From contig NC_135175.1 in assembly GCF_041146795.1 (NCBI RefSeq), positions 32,364,136-32,428,135 on the forward strand: DNA of 64,000 bases, read 5' to 3'. The stretch is from Maylandia zebra (taxonomy: Eukaryota; Chordata; Actinopteri; Cichliformes; Cichlidae). The first letter of the stretch is position 1. Each line of letters begins with the position of its first letter. Below are positions 1-12,000 of this stretch, in pieces. Position numbers and translations under genes: made by a program. The notes beneath the pieces were generated by a model. The model ran no database searches, was not told the DNA's origin, and saw only the letters and a list, made by a program, of their open reading frames with translations.

Positions 1-552
1 TACTAACAGACTCCGGCTCATGACGTACAACATTTTTTTCTCTGTTCTCCTCCTGCCCTGATGCAGACAAAAACAACTTACTGTCAATTTTAAAATGTAA
101 CCTAAATATTCAGTGTCCATCCTTACTGTTTCCTGGACTGAGAAGCTTGAATAATAAAGAAAAGGAAAAATGAGGCAGCACTATTTTTCAAAGAGTAAAT
201 GAAAAACTCGAGTTTAGTAGCAAACTTGTAGTTATTCATTATTATTTTATTTTTTGTAACTGTGGTGTAAGGAAAGAGAAATCACAGTTGAAATGTATTT
301 CATATATTTGTGTAGAAATCATGTGGTGTTCAGGGTCATGCTGTACAAAGGACAATAAAATGCAAAGCTTCACAATATCGTCTGTTCACCAGAACCACGG
401 TTAGAGTGAAACTGAAATTATTTTAGACGATGAGGGGGACACTTAAGAAGGGAATAAGAATTTTAAAATTTGAATAATATTTTTGTAAAACATTGAATAA
501 AGTTTGTGTTTATTACATTTTTTGAACTTTTTACTTTGTCATGTGCTTGAAT
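1..552. other. AT-rich sequence with no recognisable gene
   Basis: No coding exon or repeat family is recognised here. The last 8 bases (545-552, gcttgaat) are the left target-site duplication of the hAT element that follows. Confidence 0.5.
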
Positions 553-3030
553 CAGTGGCGTGTCTAGAAAATTTTTGTTGGGGGGGCCAGGTAGGGGCAC
601 AGATTTGGAGAAGGGTGGCAGATGTAATTGGCAGATAATGTTTAAAAAAAAATTCTACCAACCGTTAACCATAATTCAATAACCCTATAAACCTAATAAC
701 CAAATGCACTTTTAACTCTTATTAGAATGAGATTTTAACCACTACGGTGCAAAGTTTTTAGATACTGCGTTGATAAAGTACAAGAGATACAATCAAGGAC
801 AGCAATATTTGCATAGTATTTTTACTGACATGTAGTGCACATATGTTTTGGGCAAAAACATTTTTGAATATTAAAATACAAACATTTGTAACAAACAATT
901 GACAAATTAGCCAATGCCAATGCAAAACTTTATCTGCCTATTAAAAAAAGAAGATAATCTTCTCACAAACTGCTGTTTGATTTTGAAACAGGAAAAAAGT
1001 GGGGAAACAAATGAAAAGACTAACATTTGAATAAAACCTGAAAGCAAGTAAATACTTTATATGCTGCCTTACTTTGGTAATATTGATAAAGAACAACACT
1101 GGCTGATGATGAAATACAGTCAGCTGGCACAGTGACACTGCCAGTATTAACCTGCAGGGCTGGACTGGGACAAATAAATTGGGCATTTTCACTACAGACC
1201 AGCCCACCAGGTATTAAAGCCATAAAGACTTTGACTGAAAACAAACTCTGTTGTGACAGTGGTGTACAGTCTTGTTGGTATATGTATGATTTCTATACAT
1301 TTTACATCAGATAAAAACTTTGGTTGTAAGATTTTGATAATTATTTAATAAAAGCTAGATATTTGAAATGAGAATAAGAAAGAAAAGTATTTCTCTGTGC
1401 CCCCTTTCCCTGTTAATGCTCTACCTGGCCCCCTGGCAACACTTTCCTAGACCCGCCCCTGCACAGTTACCAGCTGTCAGCTGCTTAGAAAAGGATCCTG
1501 GTGTTATTTCTCAGAAACAGTTCATAACTTCCCTTCAACTCATTCATGTCACCTAAAAGGTAAACCTGTTTCTCCATCACCTGTTCAGCTCTGATGATTC
1601 AGTAAGGACATCTCCTGGTTTCATCTTCATGTTTCCCTCTCACCACATATCCAAACCGACATCATGACCAGCAGCTTTACAGCTGTGGCTCCAGCAAACA
1701 TCAGCTGATACTAGAAATTAATATTAAATACATTCTAACAACAGCTGATCAAGCTTAAACGTGCTGCTGTTGTTTAGCGCGACATCTGCTGGTTTCCTCT
1801 TTCTGGCACAAAGTGGGCGATAAACAAACAAGAGAGAAAAGCCGATCAGCTGATCATTGATCAGTTTAATGATTGAAGTAGCAACAAGAGAGGCAGGGGG
1901 AGAGAACGAGAGAAGAGGCAGCTGTGCAGCGTAACGACAGAATAACTCCAGCTTTGTGTCTTTTTCATTATAGCGAAAGTTCGGGACAAACTGCATCTCT
2001 TCTCAGCTCAATATGAAACGCGTAATATTTTCTCTGAATGAGGGACCATTCCATTTTTTAAGGAGCCGTTGGCAACTCTACTAACTAACCTTATGAATAA
2101 AATAAAGTTCACTATCAGTAACATCATAGCACCAACCGAGCTGTATAAAAACTCTGTCAAGCTGGCTAGAACGCAGTACGAGTTATTACAACTGAGGGTA
2201 AAAAGTCAGCACAACGAAAATAAACTCCACCTAAACTTAGTTCATATCTGACCCAGATAGACTGCAGGTCATAACTTCTTACCTGAAGTTCAGTTCACCT
2301 GACACTCGGACTGGTGGCTGCCTCGGGGCTCTCCTCCTGCCTCCCCTTCCCTCATCCACCTGCTGGCCTCTGTGGAAGCTCCGCCACAGCCACCACCAAA
2401 CAACTGAGTCATTTTTACACATTGACCTGCATCTGGCCAATCCACCACCTCTCATTGTTCATGCCGTTACAAAAAAAAATAAAAAAAATAAGTCACCGGG
2501 GATATGCCCGGTATGCCCGATGGCCAGTGCAGCTATGTTAACCTGCAACCAAATCTGCAGCTCCATACAGCAATGTTACGACTTAGATGATATCTTATAA
2601 CTCATAACTCTTATGTTAGCTCCCCTCAGTAGCATACTGTCTGAAATATTCCACGTCTGCAATAATTCTTTAAGTGTTATTTTTTCCTTGGTATTCTAAT
2701 ATCACCGAAGTTTACTAAACTCAACAAACTTAATATTACTTACCGGGACATTTATTCTGTCCTCATTTTCTTTCACCGAAAAATTGTTTCCTGAGGTGCC
2801 GTCTTTCGTGCTTGGCTCTCCTACCTTTGCTAAGGTGATGCACTTAGTGCAGAAGCCGATGCTGCATTCACTTACACTCGGATATCTGAACTTCACCGTG
2901 AAAACATAATCGGACATTTGATATTTGATTGAATTTTATTGTTTTACCTTTGGGGTGGCACCTGGGGTGGCCAGTCTGGTTGGGGGGGTGGCCTGTGCCC
3001 CCCCAGGCCACCCCGCTGGACACGCCATTG
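553..3030. mobile_element. Non-autonomous hAT element (outer), with a younger hAT nested inside
   Basis: The left end begins cagtggcgtgtctag and the right end, read on the minus strand, begins caatggcgtgtccag, so the termini are imperfect inverted repeats, each followed by G-rich sequence. The 8 bases before the element (545-552) and after it (3031-3038) are both gcttgaat. An 8-bp duplication with CA(g/a)TGGCG-type termini is diagnostic of the hAT superfamily. No transposase is recognised, so movement would have depended on an enzyme from elsewhere. About 1.4 kb of the interior belongs to a second element at 1155-2537. Confidence 0.85.
1155..2537. mobile_element. Non-autonomous hAT element (inner, nested)
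   Basis: The left terminus is cagggctggactgg and the right terminus on the minus strand is catagctgcactgg, an imperfect inverted repeat. Both flanks carry the same 8 bases, ttaacctg, at 1147-1154 and 2538-2545. It lies wholly inside the 553-3030 hAT, so it is the younger insertion. Short open frames inside do not resemble any transposase I know. A truncated, internally deleted relative in reverse orientation lies at 9267-9690. Confidence 0.85.
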
Positions 3031-3038
3031 GCTTGAAT

Positions 3039-3269
3039 CCTCAGTAATACCAGTGGCATGAGTGATTAATAACAGCACTGCAAATAATGTGTATGAATGA
3101 GGTTTGTTTGGTTTAAATTTTAAAAAAAAAATCGAACTGGGGTTCAATACAGTACAATAGTATTTTATTGTTACTAAAGAACTGAAAAAGGAAAACGTCG
3201 TGTAATTTGGTTTCTGTATACGTTATATATGTTTTGGTCTCTGTTACACACCAGTGAGAGGCTGACTTT

Positions 3270-3304
<35 letters not shown>

Positions 3305-3586
3305 CTGTCCACACGGACTTCTTACCAACTACCAGTAAGCTTTGAAGCCGTTCTTTCAAAAGAGAGTTTTTGTGCCAAATATTTGGCCACAAGCACACTA
3401 TGTTGAATATGGGACAAGCTTTTTTCTGCCAACAGACTAAGAAGTGATCTATGGTGAGGCAGCCTACTTCGTATTAACTACACCATCCGGATGATCCCAC
3501 TGTACAGGTATTGGCTTCACCTCATAGGACAATCTTGATGGAGGAGGAGTGAACTGAGCTAAACGACTATAATAATTCTTATATTG
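3039..3586. other. Intergenic, no gene seen
   Basis: The only structured sequence is a (GTT)n microsatellite at 3269-3304. Poly-glutamine and poly-asparagine readings across it are by-products of the repeat. Confidence 0.5.
3269..3304. repeat. (GTT)n microsatellite
   Basis: About twelve tandem tgt/gtt triplets in uninterrupted array. Confidence 0.95.
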
Positions 3587-3873
3587 CGGGCGATCGTGGC
3601 TCAAGAGTTGGCAGGTTGTCTTGTGATCGGTCTTGTGTGAGCCCCGGCTCAAACAGACTCGGATGTTGTGTCCTTGGGCAAGACACTTCACCTACTACCT
3701 ACTGGTGTTGGTCAGAGGGGCCGATGGCGCGATATGGCAGCCTCGCTTCTGTCAGTCTGCCCCAGGGCAGCTGTAGCTACAACTGTAGCTTGACTCAGTG
3801 TGTGTGAGAGTGAATGAATAGTGGAATTGTAAAGCACTTTGAGGGTCCCGAAAAGTGCTATATGAATCCACTC

Positions 3874-3905
<32 letters not shown>
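3587..3905 (+). mobile_element. tRNA-derived SINE, full-length but diverged
   Basis: The head reads gcgggcgatcgtggctcaag, matching the head of the better-preserved copy at 44029-44334. The A-box-like segment (tggctcaagagttgg) is kept, while the B box has decayed. The middle carries ttgggcaagacacttcacc, a block present in all longer copies here and like the central domain of fish V-SINEs (family assignment is inference). The tail ends in an (ATT)n microsatellite at about 3876-3905. Confidence 0.75.
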
Positions 3906-3907
<2 letters not shown>

Positions 3908-4689
3908 ACAGAGACAAAAAAGCACACATTTTATGATAGTTTTCATCTTGATTGTTGATTAAGAAAATTAAAGAATGTTAATGTCCTTTTGTTTGCCCAG
4001 CAGTATTCTGCCAGTGTACACTAAATTAATGAACTATATCTACTATTTTAACTATGAGAAAAATAATTGCTATACAAAAATGCGTAGCTCTCAGCAATTT
4101 CGATTTTAGACTCCAGCTCCATCTGGACCCATTAATTCTCGATTTCAATGGTATATTAACAGCAGGTGTACCCACTGTGACTGTGAAGTTCAGTTTTTGG
4201 TTTAAAAAAAATGAAGCATATTTATCATGAAATAAAAGAAAAAATCATATTGTGTTTAACTCATGGGTGTTTAATAAAAAGTAGAATAAATAGTAATAAA
4301 TAGCAGAGTCGTGTCTGAAGATTTAAAGATGGCCACTGATAGTATTACTACATCTTTTATGTATTCATCCATGTTTAATTGTGAATCAGAGATTATTCCA
4401 ATATACCTATACTCCTTACATGTGAAAGATTCTTGGTTTAACACCTGAAAGAGACACAAACCCGGACTCAGTGGATCAAACAGTGCTTTTAGTGGTGGTT
4501 CCAGGATAAATGGACTGGGTCTGATGTTAAATCTGTACCAAATTCAATGTGCACGTTCGTGTGCTGTTTTTATTTCCTTTGGGACTCAAAGAAGAGAGAG
4601 AGACAGAGACGATGGAAATTATATCACTGTTCCACTATTATTGCAAGTTTGGTCCCACAATACACCTTATAGTCAGTGAAAAATGACAT
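3906..4689. other. Intergenic, no gene seen
   Basis: AT-rich sequence with short open frames only; none resembles a known protein. Confidence 0.45.
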
Positions 4690-5285
4690 TGCCAAATTAC
4701 TTTGTATTTGTATTTGTATCATATCTTTATTCCAGACATATCCAGAAAAAAACCAATATATACACAAGTACACATACTTGCATTTACAAATACGAATATA
4801 TATGTAAATACACACACATATGTGCTCAGATAAAACAAAAAAAGAAAATAAATGAAATAAAACAGAGTCTAAATGACATGAAATGACAATTATTAGGTCT
4901 GAAATGGAGTAGGAAGAAGTATAACATACTTATTAATCCCCACCCCATGCTCAACATTCTATTGAATCCCACTATTCACCTAATTCCCATCATCACTTAC
5001 CCCACACAATAAACAAGGAGAACATGTATAAACATAGCTACAGTGATAGATATAATTTAGATACAATTTAGCATAGTTATATATACAATGGGTGATCAAC
5101 TTTATCAGTTTCATATTCTTCCAAAAGCAGTTTTCGAAACATCTTTATAAACCAACTAATGCTTGAACATTGCTGTAGGTCCACAGTAAAACTGTTCCAC
5201 AGTTTTACCCCATAAATAGTAACACAAAAGGTTTTAACCTTTGTCCATGCTTTAATCCAGGATTGAATGAATTAATATGACAGGA
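4690..5285 (-). mobile_element. 3' end of a degenerate CR1/L2-like LINE
   Basis: On the minus strand, about 5270-5090 translates to a segment with YGVKLWNS followed by a basic helix with KMFRKLLLEEY. This matches the extreme C-terminus of vertebrate CR1/L2-type LINE ORF2 proteins, where a K-LWNSL motif precedes a short tail. An AT-rich 3' UTR and a (TTTGTA)-like tail near 4700 follow. Reverse transcriptase and endonuclease are absent, consistent with 5' truncation. Confidence 0.55.
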
Positions 5286-5920
5286 TGGATTAGGCCCCTG
5301 AAAGGGACAAATGATCACAAAGTGACAAGTTTATGTTTCCTCACTGAGAACTTTTACTCAAATTAAATATCTCAGGTAAATGCGCCATTTAACCACATGA
5401 AATTGGTTTACGTTTGATTTACACAAACGCACGCTCTGCAAAGGTTTCCAACACACATACACATGTCTTTTGTTACTCGGAATAGTATTTTTTTCTTCCT
5501 ATAACTCATCTTTGTAGCATTCAACACCGTAAGGGCATACAATAACTGAAGAGGAAAATGGTGTTTAAATTAACAAAAAAAAACCCAAAACAGCTCCAGT
5601 AGCGCCAGGAACAATAAACAAAACTACACAGCCAAACAGTTTACTACATTACTTCTATATGAAGTAATCCAGCCAGTGAAGAGAGGAAAACCCTCCCGTA
5701 AGATGTTGGTTAATCTGACCATTTTGCTGTGTATATTTCCAGTTTTTATTATTTCTATTTCTATTCTTTTTCTATTTTTATTGTTTCTTTTTCTTTATGT
5801 TTCTTGGCTTTTAAGCTCCACCTACTCGCTGTGCACGAGCGCACAGTGAAGGTAGAGGAGGGGCTGGTGGCATTAAGATATTTGATTGGGCAATACAGTG
5901 TGAGTAATGAAAATGAAATG
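5286..5920. other. Intergenic, no gene seen
   Basis: Contains a T-rich stretch near 5735-5810 that yields a meaningless Phe/Tyr-rich reading. The last 8 bases of the following stretch (5921-5928) are the hAT target duplication. Confidence 0.45.
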
Positions 5921-5928
5921 CTGTCAGT

Positions 5929-6897
5929 TAGTGATGTGTCCTGTGAAGCGCGTATCGAGGCTTGCGTTGATTACGTATGCAGTGACGTTCGAGGCCTCGC
6001 GGGCAGTCCGTACCACGTGACTGATTCGGGAACTGGTTCACCGGTTCGCGCCAGATTCGAAATAAAATGGGCAGCAAAACACAGCTGATTCCCTCATCAC
6101 ATCGTGTTGTGGAATTGGATTACGTACGTGTTACATAGCTACTGGAGTACTGGACACAAATTTCTTTATCCAAACTTGTATAAACTTGCTGTGGTTTTTC
6201 TTGCAACCCCCGCTTCATCTGTGCCCTGTGAGAGGATATTTTCAAAAGCAGGAGAAATCCTCTCAAAAAAGAGGAACCGTCTTAAGCCCAGCACTGTGGG
6301 AAAGCTGCTATTTTTGAATAAAAACAAATGAAAACTTTTCCCTAGTGTCATGAGCACTGTTATACAAGCACATTCACATCACAACTCCCTCCCTTTTTGT
6401 TTCCATGTACATTCCTGTGTTAAGCTGCCAATTTATTATACACAAATATTAATTAAATTAATATAATATAAAATTAGTATAATATTAAATATAACTAATA
6501 TTTAGAGTTCAGTTATTGGTGTCATGAACAATAGTAATTCCTTTATTCATTCAACTTGAAGTGCCACACACTAGTTTGTGTCATTATTGAGATGTACATA
6601 AGAATGATTACGCAGTTACACAATCATCCCAAAAACTGTGTACTGATAGTTTCCACTTTCTCTTTTGTATCAGACATACTGAGACAATATTCGGGATAAA
6701 TAACCATGAAAAACAATTTATTTATTCGGTTTAGCGGTTTACACATCACATCATTATAATCATTGAGCCCGTTTCACTTGAATTGTCCACTTGATGGCGC
6801 AGTAGAGCAAATGAATCATCACAATGCTTCGAACCATGAGTCGACCAGTTGGATGGGAAGCTTCAGTTCATCATGAGGCTTCATCTCACCATCACTA
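5929..6897 (+). mobile_element. Internally deleted hAT transposon
   Basis: The left end begins tagtgatgtgtcctgtgaag and the right end, on the minus strand, begins tagtgatggtgagatgaag. Both flanks carry ctgtcagt (5921-5928 and 6898-6905), an exact 8-bp duplication. Inside, 6104-6331 encodes the C-terminal dimerisation region of a hAT transposase, so this is a deletion derivative of an autonomous element rather than an unrelated MITE. Confidence 0.88.
6104..6331 (+). pseudogene. hAT transposase C-terminal (hATC) remnant
   Basis: A 75-codon open frame whose second half reads LAVVFLATPASSVPCERIFS, then a K-rich run ending in LLFLNKNK and a stop. This is the conserved hATC dimerisation motif (a P-(T/A)SS-x-(P/S)-CER-x-FS type core, then RNRL and a terminal LxFL). 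The BED zinc finger and the catalytic DDE/RNase-H core are absent, so it cannot be a working transposase. The first ATG is arbitrary, because the upstream protein has been deleted. Confidence 0.85.
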
Positions 6898-7191
6898 CTG
6901 TCAGTGTTTGTACTGCCGGCAGTGTTCCCGATGACCAGCGCTTTTATTCAAATACTAGTACTGTGTTACTAACACGTGTAAGTGTTTTTTTTTCTCTACA
7001 TAGTTATAGTTGTGTATAGTTATGGAATAGACTCTTGCTGCCAACCCATCCCCTTCACACAATAAACTAAGTTAAAATTACTTAGTAAAAAAAAATATGT
7101 AGATGTTGTAATAATAGCATTAAAGTTGTCATAGCTCTAAATAGCATGAGGGTGAAGCCTATATTTGAACACAAGACTTTTAGTTAGTGTA

Positions 7192-7391
7192 CAGTGGGGC
7201 AAAAAAGTATTTAGTCAGCCACCGATTGTGCAAGTTCCCCCACCTAAAATGATGACAGAGGTCAGTAATTTTCACCAGAGGTACACTTCAACTGTGAGAG
7301 ACAGAATGTGAAAAAAAAATCCATGAATTCACATGGTAGGATTTGTAAAGAATTTATTCGTAAATTAGGGTGGAAAATAAGTATTTGGTCA
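7192..7391 (+). repeat. Left terminal inverted repeat of Tc1 element
   Basis: Pairs with 8596-8796. The outer ~35 bp are identical between ends; inside are small differences such as ttcaccagagg against ttgcaccagagg. Confidence 0.93.
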
Positions 7392-7556
7392 CCTCAAACA
7401 AGGAAAATCTCTGGCTCTCACAGACCTGTAACGTCTTCTGTAAGAAGCTTTTCTGTCCCCCACTCGTTACCTGTATGAATGGCACCTGTTTGAACTCATC
7501 ATCTGTATAAAAGACACCTGTCCACAGCCTCAAACAGTCAGACTCCAAACTCCGCC

Positions 7557-8579
7557 ATGGCCAAGACCGAAGAGCTTTCGAAGGACACCAGGAAAAGTAT
7601 TGTAGACCTGCACCAGACTGGGAAGAGTGAATCTACAATAGGCAAGCAGCTTGGTGTGAAAAAATCAACTGTGGGAGCAATCATCAGAAAATGGAAGACA
7701 TACAAGACCACTGATAATCTCCCTCGATCTGGGGCTCCACGCAAGATCTCATCCCGTGGGGTCAAAATGATCATGAGAATGGTGGGCAAAGATCCCAGAA
7801 CCACACGGGGGGACCTGGTGAATGACCTGCAGAGAGCTGGGACCAAAGTAACAAAGGTCACCATCAGTAACACACTACAACGGCAGGGAATCAAATCCCG
7901 CAGTGCCAGACGTGTTCCGCTGCTGAACCCAGTGCATGTCCAGGCCCGTCTGAAGTTTGCCAGAGAGCACATGGATGATACAGCAGAGGATTGGGAGAAT
8001 GTCATGTGGTCAGATGAAACCAAAGTAGAACTTTTTGGTATAAACTCAACTCGTCGTGTTTGGAGGAAGAAGAATACTGAGTTGCATCCCAAGAACACCA
8101 TACCTACTGTGAAGCATGGGGGTGGAAACATCATGCTATGGGGCTGTTTTTCTGCCAAGGGGACAGGACGACTGATCCGTGTTAAGGACAGAATGAATGG
8201 GGCCATGTATCGTGAGATTTTGAGCCAAAACCTCCTTCCATCAGTGAGAACTTTGAAGATGAAACGAGGCTGGGTCTTCCAACATGACAATGATCCAAAA
8301 CGCACCGCCCGGGCAACAAAGGAGTGGCTCCGTAAGAAGCATTTGAAAGTCCTGGAGTGGGCTAGCCAGTCTCCAGACCTCAACCCCATAGAAAATCTGT
8401 GGTGGGAGTTGAAAGTCCGTGTTGCTCGGCGACAGCCCCAAAACATCACTGCTCTCGAGAAGATCTGCATGGAGGAATGGGCCAAAATACCAGCTACTGT
8501 GTGTGCAAACCTGGTAAAGACCTATAGTAAACGTTTGACCTCTGTTATTGCCAACAAAGGTTATGTTACAAAGTATTGA
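7557..8579 (+). CDS. Tc1-family transposase (DD34E), apparently intact
   Basis: The transposase cuts the element at its inverted repeats and pastes it at TA sites in the nucleus. The 340 residues match the usual Tc1 length. Residues ~1-110 form the paired-like helix-turn-helix DNA-binding region, with a GRPR-like RSGAPRK linker at ~58-64. The DDE core has [11 protein letters not shown] (first Asp, ~residue 151), VFQHDNDPK (second Asp) and [15 protein letters not shown] (Glu), with 34 residues between the last two, hence DD34E. The start ATGGCCAAGACC lies about 165 bp inside the left repeat end and gives the canonical N-terminus. I see no internal stop or frameshift. The long reverse-strand open frame over the same bases is a shadow. 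Confidence 0.96.
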   Translation: MAKTEELSKDTRKSIVDLHQTGKSESTIGKQLGVKKSTVGAIIRKWKTYKTTDNLPRSGAPRKISSRGVKMIMRMVGKDPRTTRGDLVNDLQRAGTKVTKVTISNTLQRQGIKSRSARRVPLLNPVHVQARLKFAREHMDDTAEDWENVMWSDETKVELFGINSTRRVWRKKNTELHPKNTIPTVKHGGGNIMLWGCFSAKGTGRLIRVKDRMNGAMYREILSQNLLPSVRTLKMKRGWVFQHDNDPKRTARATKEWLRKKHLKVLEWASQSPDLNPIENLWWELKVRVARRQPQNITALEKICMEEWAKIPATVCANLVKTYSKRLTSVIANKGYVTKY

Positions 8580-8595
8580 GTTGTATTTTTGTTAT

Positions 8596-8796
8596 TGACC
8601 AAATACTTATTTTCCACCCTGATTTACGAATAAGTTCTTTACAAATCCTACCATGTGGATTCATGGATTTTTTTTTTCACATTCTGTCTCTCACAGTTGA
8701 AGTGTACCTCTGGTGCAAATTACTGACCTCTGTCATCATTTTAGGTGGGGGAACTTGCACAATCGGTGGCTGACTAAATACTTTTTTGCCCCACTG
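8596..8796 (-). repeat. Right terminal inverted repeat of Tc1 element
   Basis: Reverse complement of 7192-7391; ends ttttttgccccactg followed by the TA target duplication. Confidence 0.93.
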
Positions 8797-8798
8797 TA

Positions 8799-9095
8799 AC
8801 ACTTGGTCTTTAGAGACAAATGTCTGCCTTTACTTATTGCTTCTCTCTGTCCTGCATGTCCTTTTCTTTGCCCCTAGAATTTTGAGATAATTTGGATGGT
8901 GGTTATTCCAAGATAAATCTTCTCCTGGAATAATTTTGCTACAATGGTTTTTTAAATGTCATTATTTGATTTCATGTATTATTTATATTGTTATTGTTTT
9001 TAATCCACAAAGCTGGTGTCACGTGATGCTGGAAGTGCTCACCTCTTTGTTTTTCTTCCTCTTTCATTGTGTGCTTAGTGAAATGTAACGGTAAC
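8799..9095. other. hhla2: 5' flank of HHLA2-like gene 1
   Basis: No independent gene seen. It must hold the 5' UTR and probably the promoter of the gene starting at 9096, but no clear TATA box was identified. Confidence 0.4.
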
Positions 9096-12000
9096 ATGAG
9101 CACGGTCTCCTCTACTGTGTTTTGGTGGATTATAATCTCTGTGTGGATGTTGATGACTTCCAGAGGAGGTAAGGGAATAAGAACATTTAGGAGCAACTTT
9201 CATTTAAACAGTAAAACGGTGTGCAGAAATATAGTCTTTTATTAATTTAATGCATGACCACAAGCCCAGGGCTGGACTGGCCATTGGGCATACCAGGCAT
9301 ATGCCCGGTGGGCTGCTCTCTTTAATTTTTATGGGCCGATGGGGTTTTATTTTTTTTTATTTATTTATTTATTTTTTAACGGTATAAATGAATGGTGTCG
9401 GATTGGCCAGTTGGTCATGATCGACTCTGGGTTGGACCAGCCGAGGAGGTCGAACTTTAAAGTTGAGATGAAAAAGTACACGATTTGTCCCGTACTACTT
9501 CAGCTAGAAAGTTGCTAATTCAATCATGAAACTGATCAATGATCAGCTGATTGGCTTTTGCGCCAGAAAGAGGAAACCAGCGGATGTTGCGTTAAACAAC
9601 AGCAGCACAAAGAAATACTTTTCTTTCCTATTCTCACTTAAAAATGTCTAGTTTATAATTAACATTATCTGATGTAAAATGTATAGAAATCCATTATTTT
9701 ATTCAGTAAATATTAAGTCTAGTATATACCCTAGTAAGTTATTGTATTCTTTCCTTTGGGAAGGGTCCATCTGTGCAGACTGGAATTCTGCTCAAGAAAG
9801 ATGTTGAATCTTTTTAATTACTAGAGAAAAATAATAGATTTATAGGTTATACATCCATTAAATTAAAATTGGTTTTGTCAATTAAGCATCTAAATGACTG
9901 ATTGTTTTGGCAGTCTGGGAATCAACACATTCAGGAGATGTGAAATGAACCCTTAGATGTGTGGCCACTAAAACTAATAAAGAGGCTTTGAAAAAGGTTG
10001 TATTGAACTGGATCCTTTACTGTTATTATTCCCTGTACTTCTATTAAGTCAGCAAGTATTTTTTTTTCTTACGACTGTGTATTTCACTGAAATCAAAAGT
10101 TAAAAAAAAAAATCTATCCTAGATTTCCACCTGTTGTCACTTTAATTTGCACCAAAGCAGGCAAAAGGAATTCACGACAGTTTTTGCTTAATAACTGAAC
10201 AGATATAACTCAAATATGAAAGCAATAATATTATTTCTTCTTTTTATATGTAGCTCTGATTACGTCTCACTAATGTAATCTTTACCTGATGTTTCAGATA
10301 CTGAGGTTTCCTGTGTTTTAATGCAGAAATGCATGCTGCCATGCAGTTCCCAGGATGTCACTCAAATTATCATTCACTGGTTTAAGATGTCAGGAGACAT
10401 TCATGTCCACTCATTCTATAACAACAAAGACCAGCATGGATATCAGGACCAGAGATTCAGAGACAGGACCTCTCTGTTCAAGGACCAGATCTCCAAAGGA
10501 AACGTCTCACTGCAACTGGCAGGGGTCAAGGTTCAGGATGAGGGCAGATACAAGTGCCACATCAGCACCCTTCAGGGAAACAGAGACTCATTTATCAACC
10601 TAAATGTTAACGGTATGAAAAACACAGAATATGCAGAGAATACAGACACGTTAGAAGGAAAGAATAAACAGCCACGAATTTCGTAGTCTTAAAGTTTTAG
10701 AGGATGGAGTTTTGTGCTATTAGCTAACCCGTTTAGCTAACTGTGAATGCAACACAGACACACAGATTTGCTGATAATAATGTTAACATTTTATTTAAAA
10801 CCTTGATTTTAATGTAAATGTATGCTTAAATGTTTGAAACTGGATCCTTGTATGTCTGTTGTATTATTATAAATATTTTTTTGCAGCTCCAGTCCAAAAA
10901 GTCAACATTCAGCAAACAGGAAACCAGATGACCTGCAGCTCAGAGGGACTCTACCCTAAACCTAATCTCACCTGGACCACCAGCCCTCCATCCAACATGT
11001 CCCTCCAGTATAAAACCACAGCCCAGGAGACTCAACAGCTTCTTTACAACATCAATAGTTCTCTGATGGTGTCAGAGAGAGTTAAAGATCTGGACTACAG
11101 CTGCACTATCAGCACACACAGAAACAGGAAGCGAGCCACTTTGAGTCGAGCATGTGAGTATTCCATGTAAGAAGGAAACTTAAAAAATGGAGAAGCATCG
11201 CTTCCTAAGAGAAACAACAAAACAGAATTTTCTTTTGAGAGGTCAGAGGGGTTGGTTTCATTTTAAGTTACTTGCTTATAAATAAGAACATTAATTTTTC
11301 ATGCTCCCTGATCCAGAGGAAAAATGAATTGGTAGTAGTTTTGAACAATTTTGTGCTCAAGGCACAACAACGGGTAAAAATTTCAACACATACATATACA
11401 AATAACTGCTTCAAAACATCGTGTCATGTGAAAGGTCTGAGTAATGTTTCTTTTTACACAAGTGACACCACTTCTGCTTTCATATACTTTTCTCTTGAGC
11501 CCTGTTAGTGACCAAACGCACTGTTTGGCAGCTACTACATGAGAATATAATGCTCCAGAATGGAGTGATGCTGACATTCAGCACATTGTTGGTTATAATG
11601 TGAAGAAGCAGTGAAGTGAGAAATGGTTGTTTTATTAGAAAATTACAGCGGTTTGAGTCCTTAACTATAAATTTAAATACATTAACCCTTTCAGGTTATT
11701 GGTGATGATGACCCCAGCACCAAATCTAACCGTAAGAAATTAGAATGTGTATTTGTGGTGCTTATTACATTTATTAAATAATATGATCATTCTGTCAGAC
11801 ACACATTGTCTTGGGTTTGTTGTGTGGCATGCAGAGTTTGGACCCAAAGGCAGGACTTCAACACAAAGAGATAGCTAAAGGAGGCAGCTTTTATTTGCTG
11901 AAGCAAAATTCAAACATGAAAAACAAGAAAACCAAACCTAACACTTCAAACTGGGAAATGACAAATAATACATTAAGAAACAAGAAATCTGGGAACTAGA

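Larger units (their letters stand above)
7192..8796 (+). mobile_element. Full-length Tc1/mariner transposon with long inverted repeats
   Basis: Terminal inverted repeats of about 200 bp (7192-7391 and 8596-8796) begin cagtggggcaaaaaagtatt and differ by few bases and small indels. A TA dinucleotide flanks each side (7190-7191 and 8797-8798), as expected for Tc1 insertion. The single gene is an uninterrupted 340-residue transposase at 7557-8579. Intact repeats plus an open transposase suggest a young, perhaps still competent, copy. Confidence 0.96.

Noticed and set aside
3113-3398. Poly-Gln and poly-Asn readings
   Set aside because: They come from the (GTT)n microsatellite read on the minus strand, without flanking coding signals.
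3587-3660. A functional tRNA gene
   Set aside because: The A/B-box-like sequence is the head of a dispersed SINE present in several copies, with a degraded B box here.
7538-8485. 315-codon open frame on the minus strand opposite the Tc1 transposase
   Set aside because: It is the antisense shadow of the DD34E gene; its residues do not resemble a protein family.
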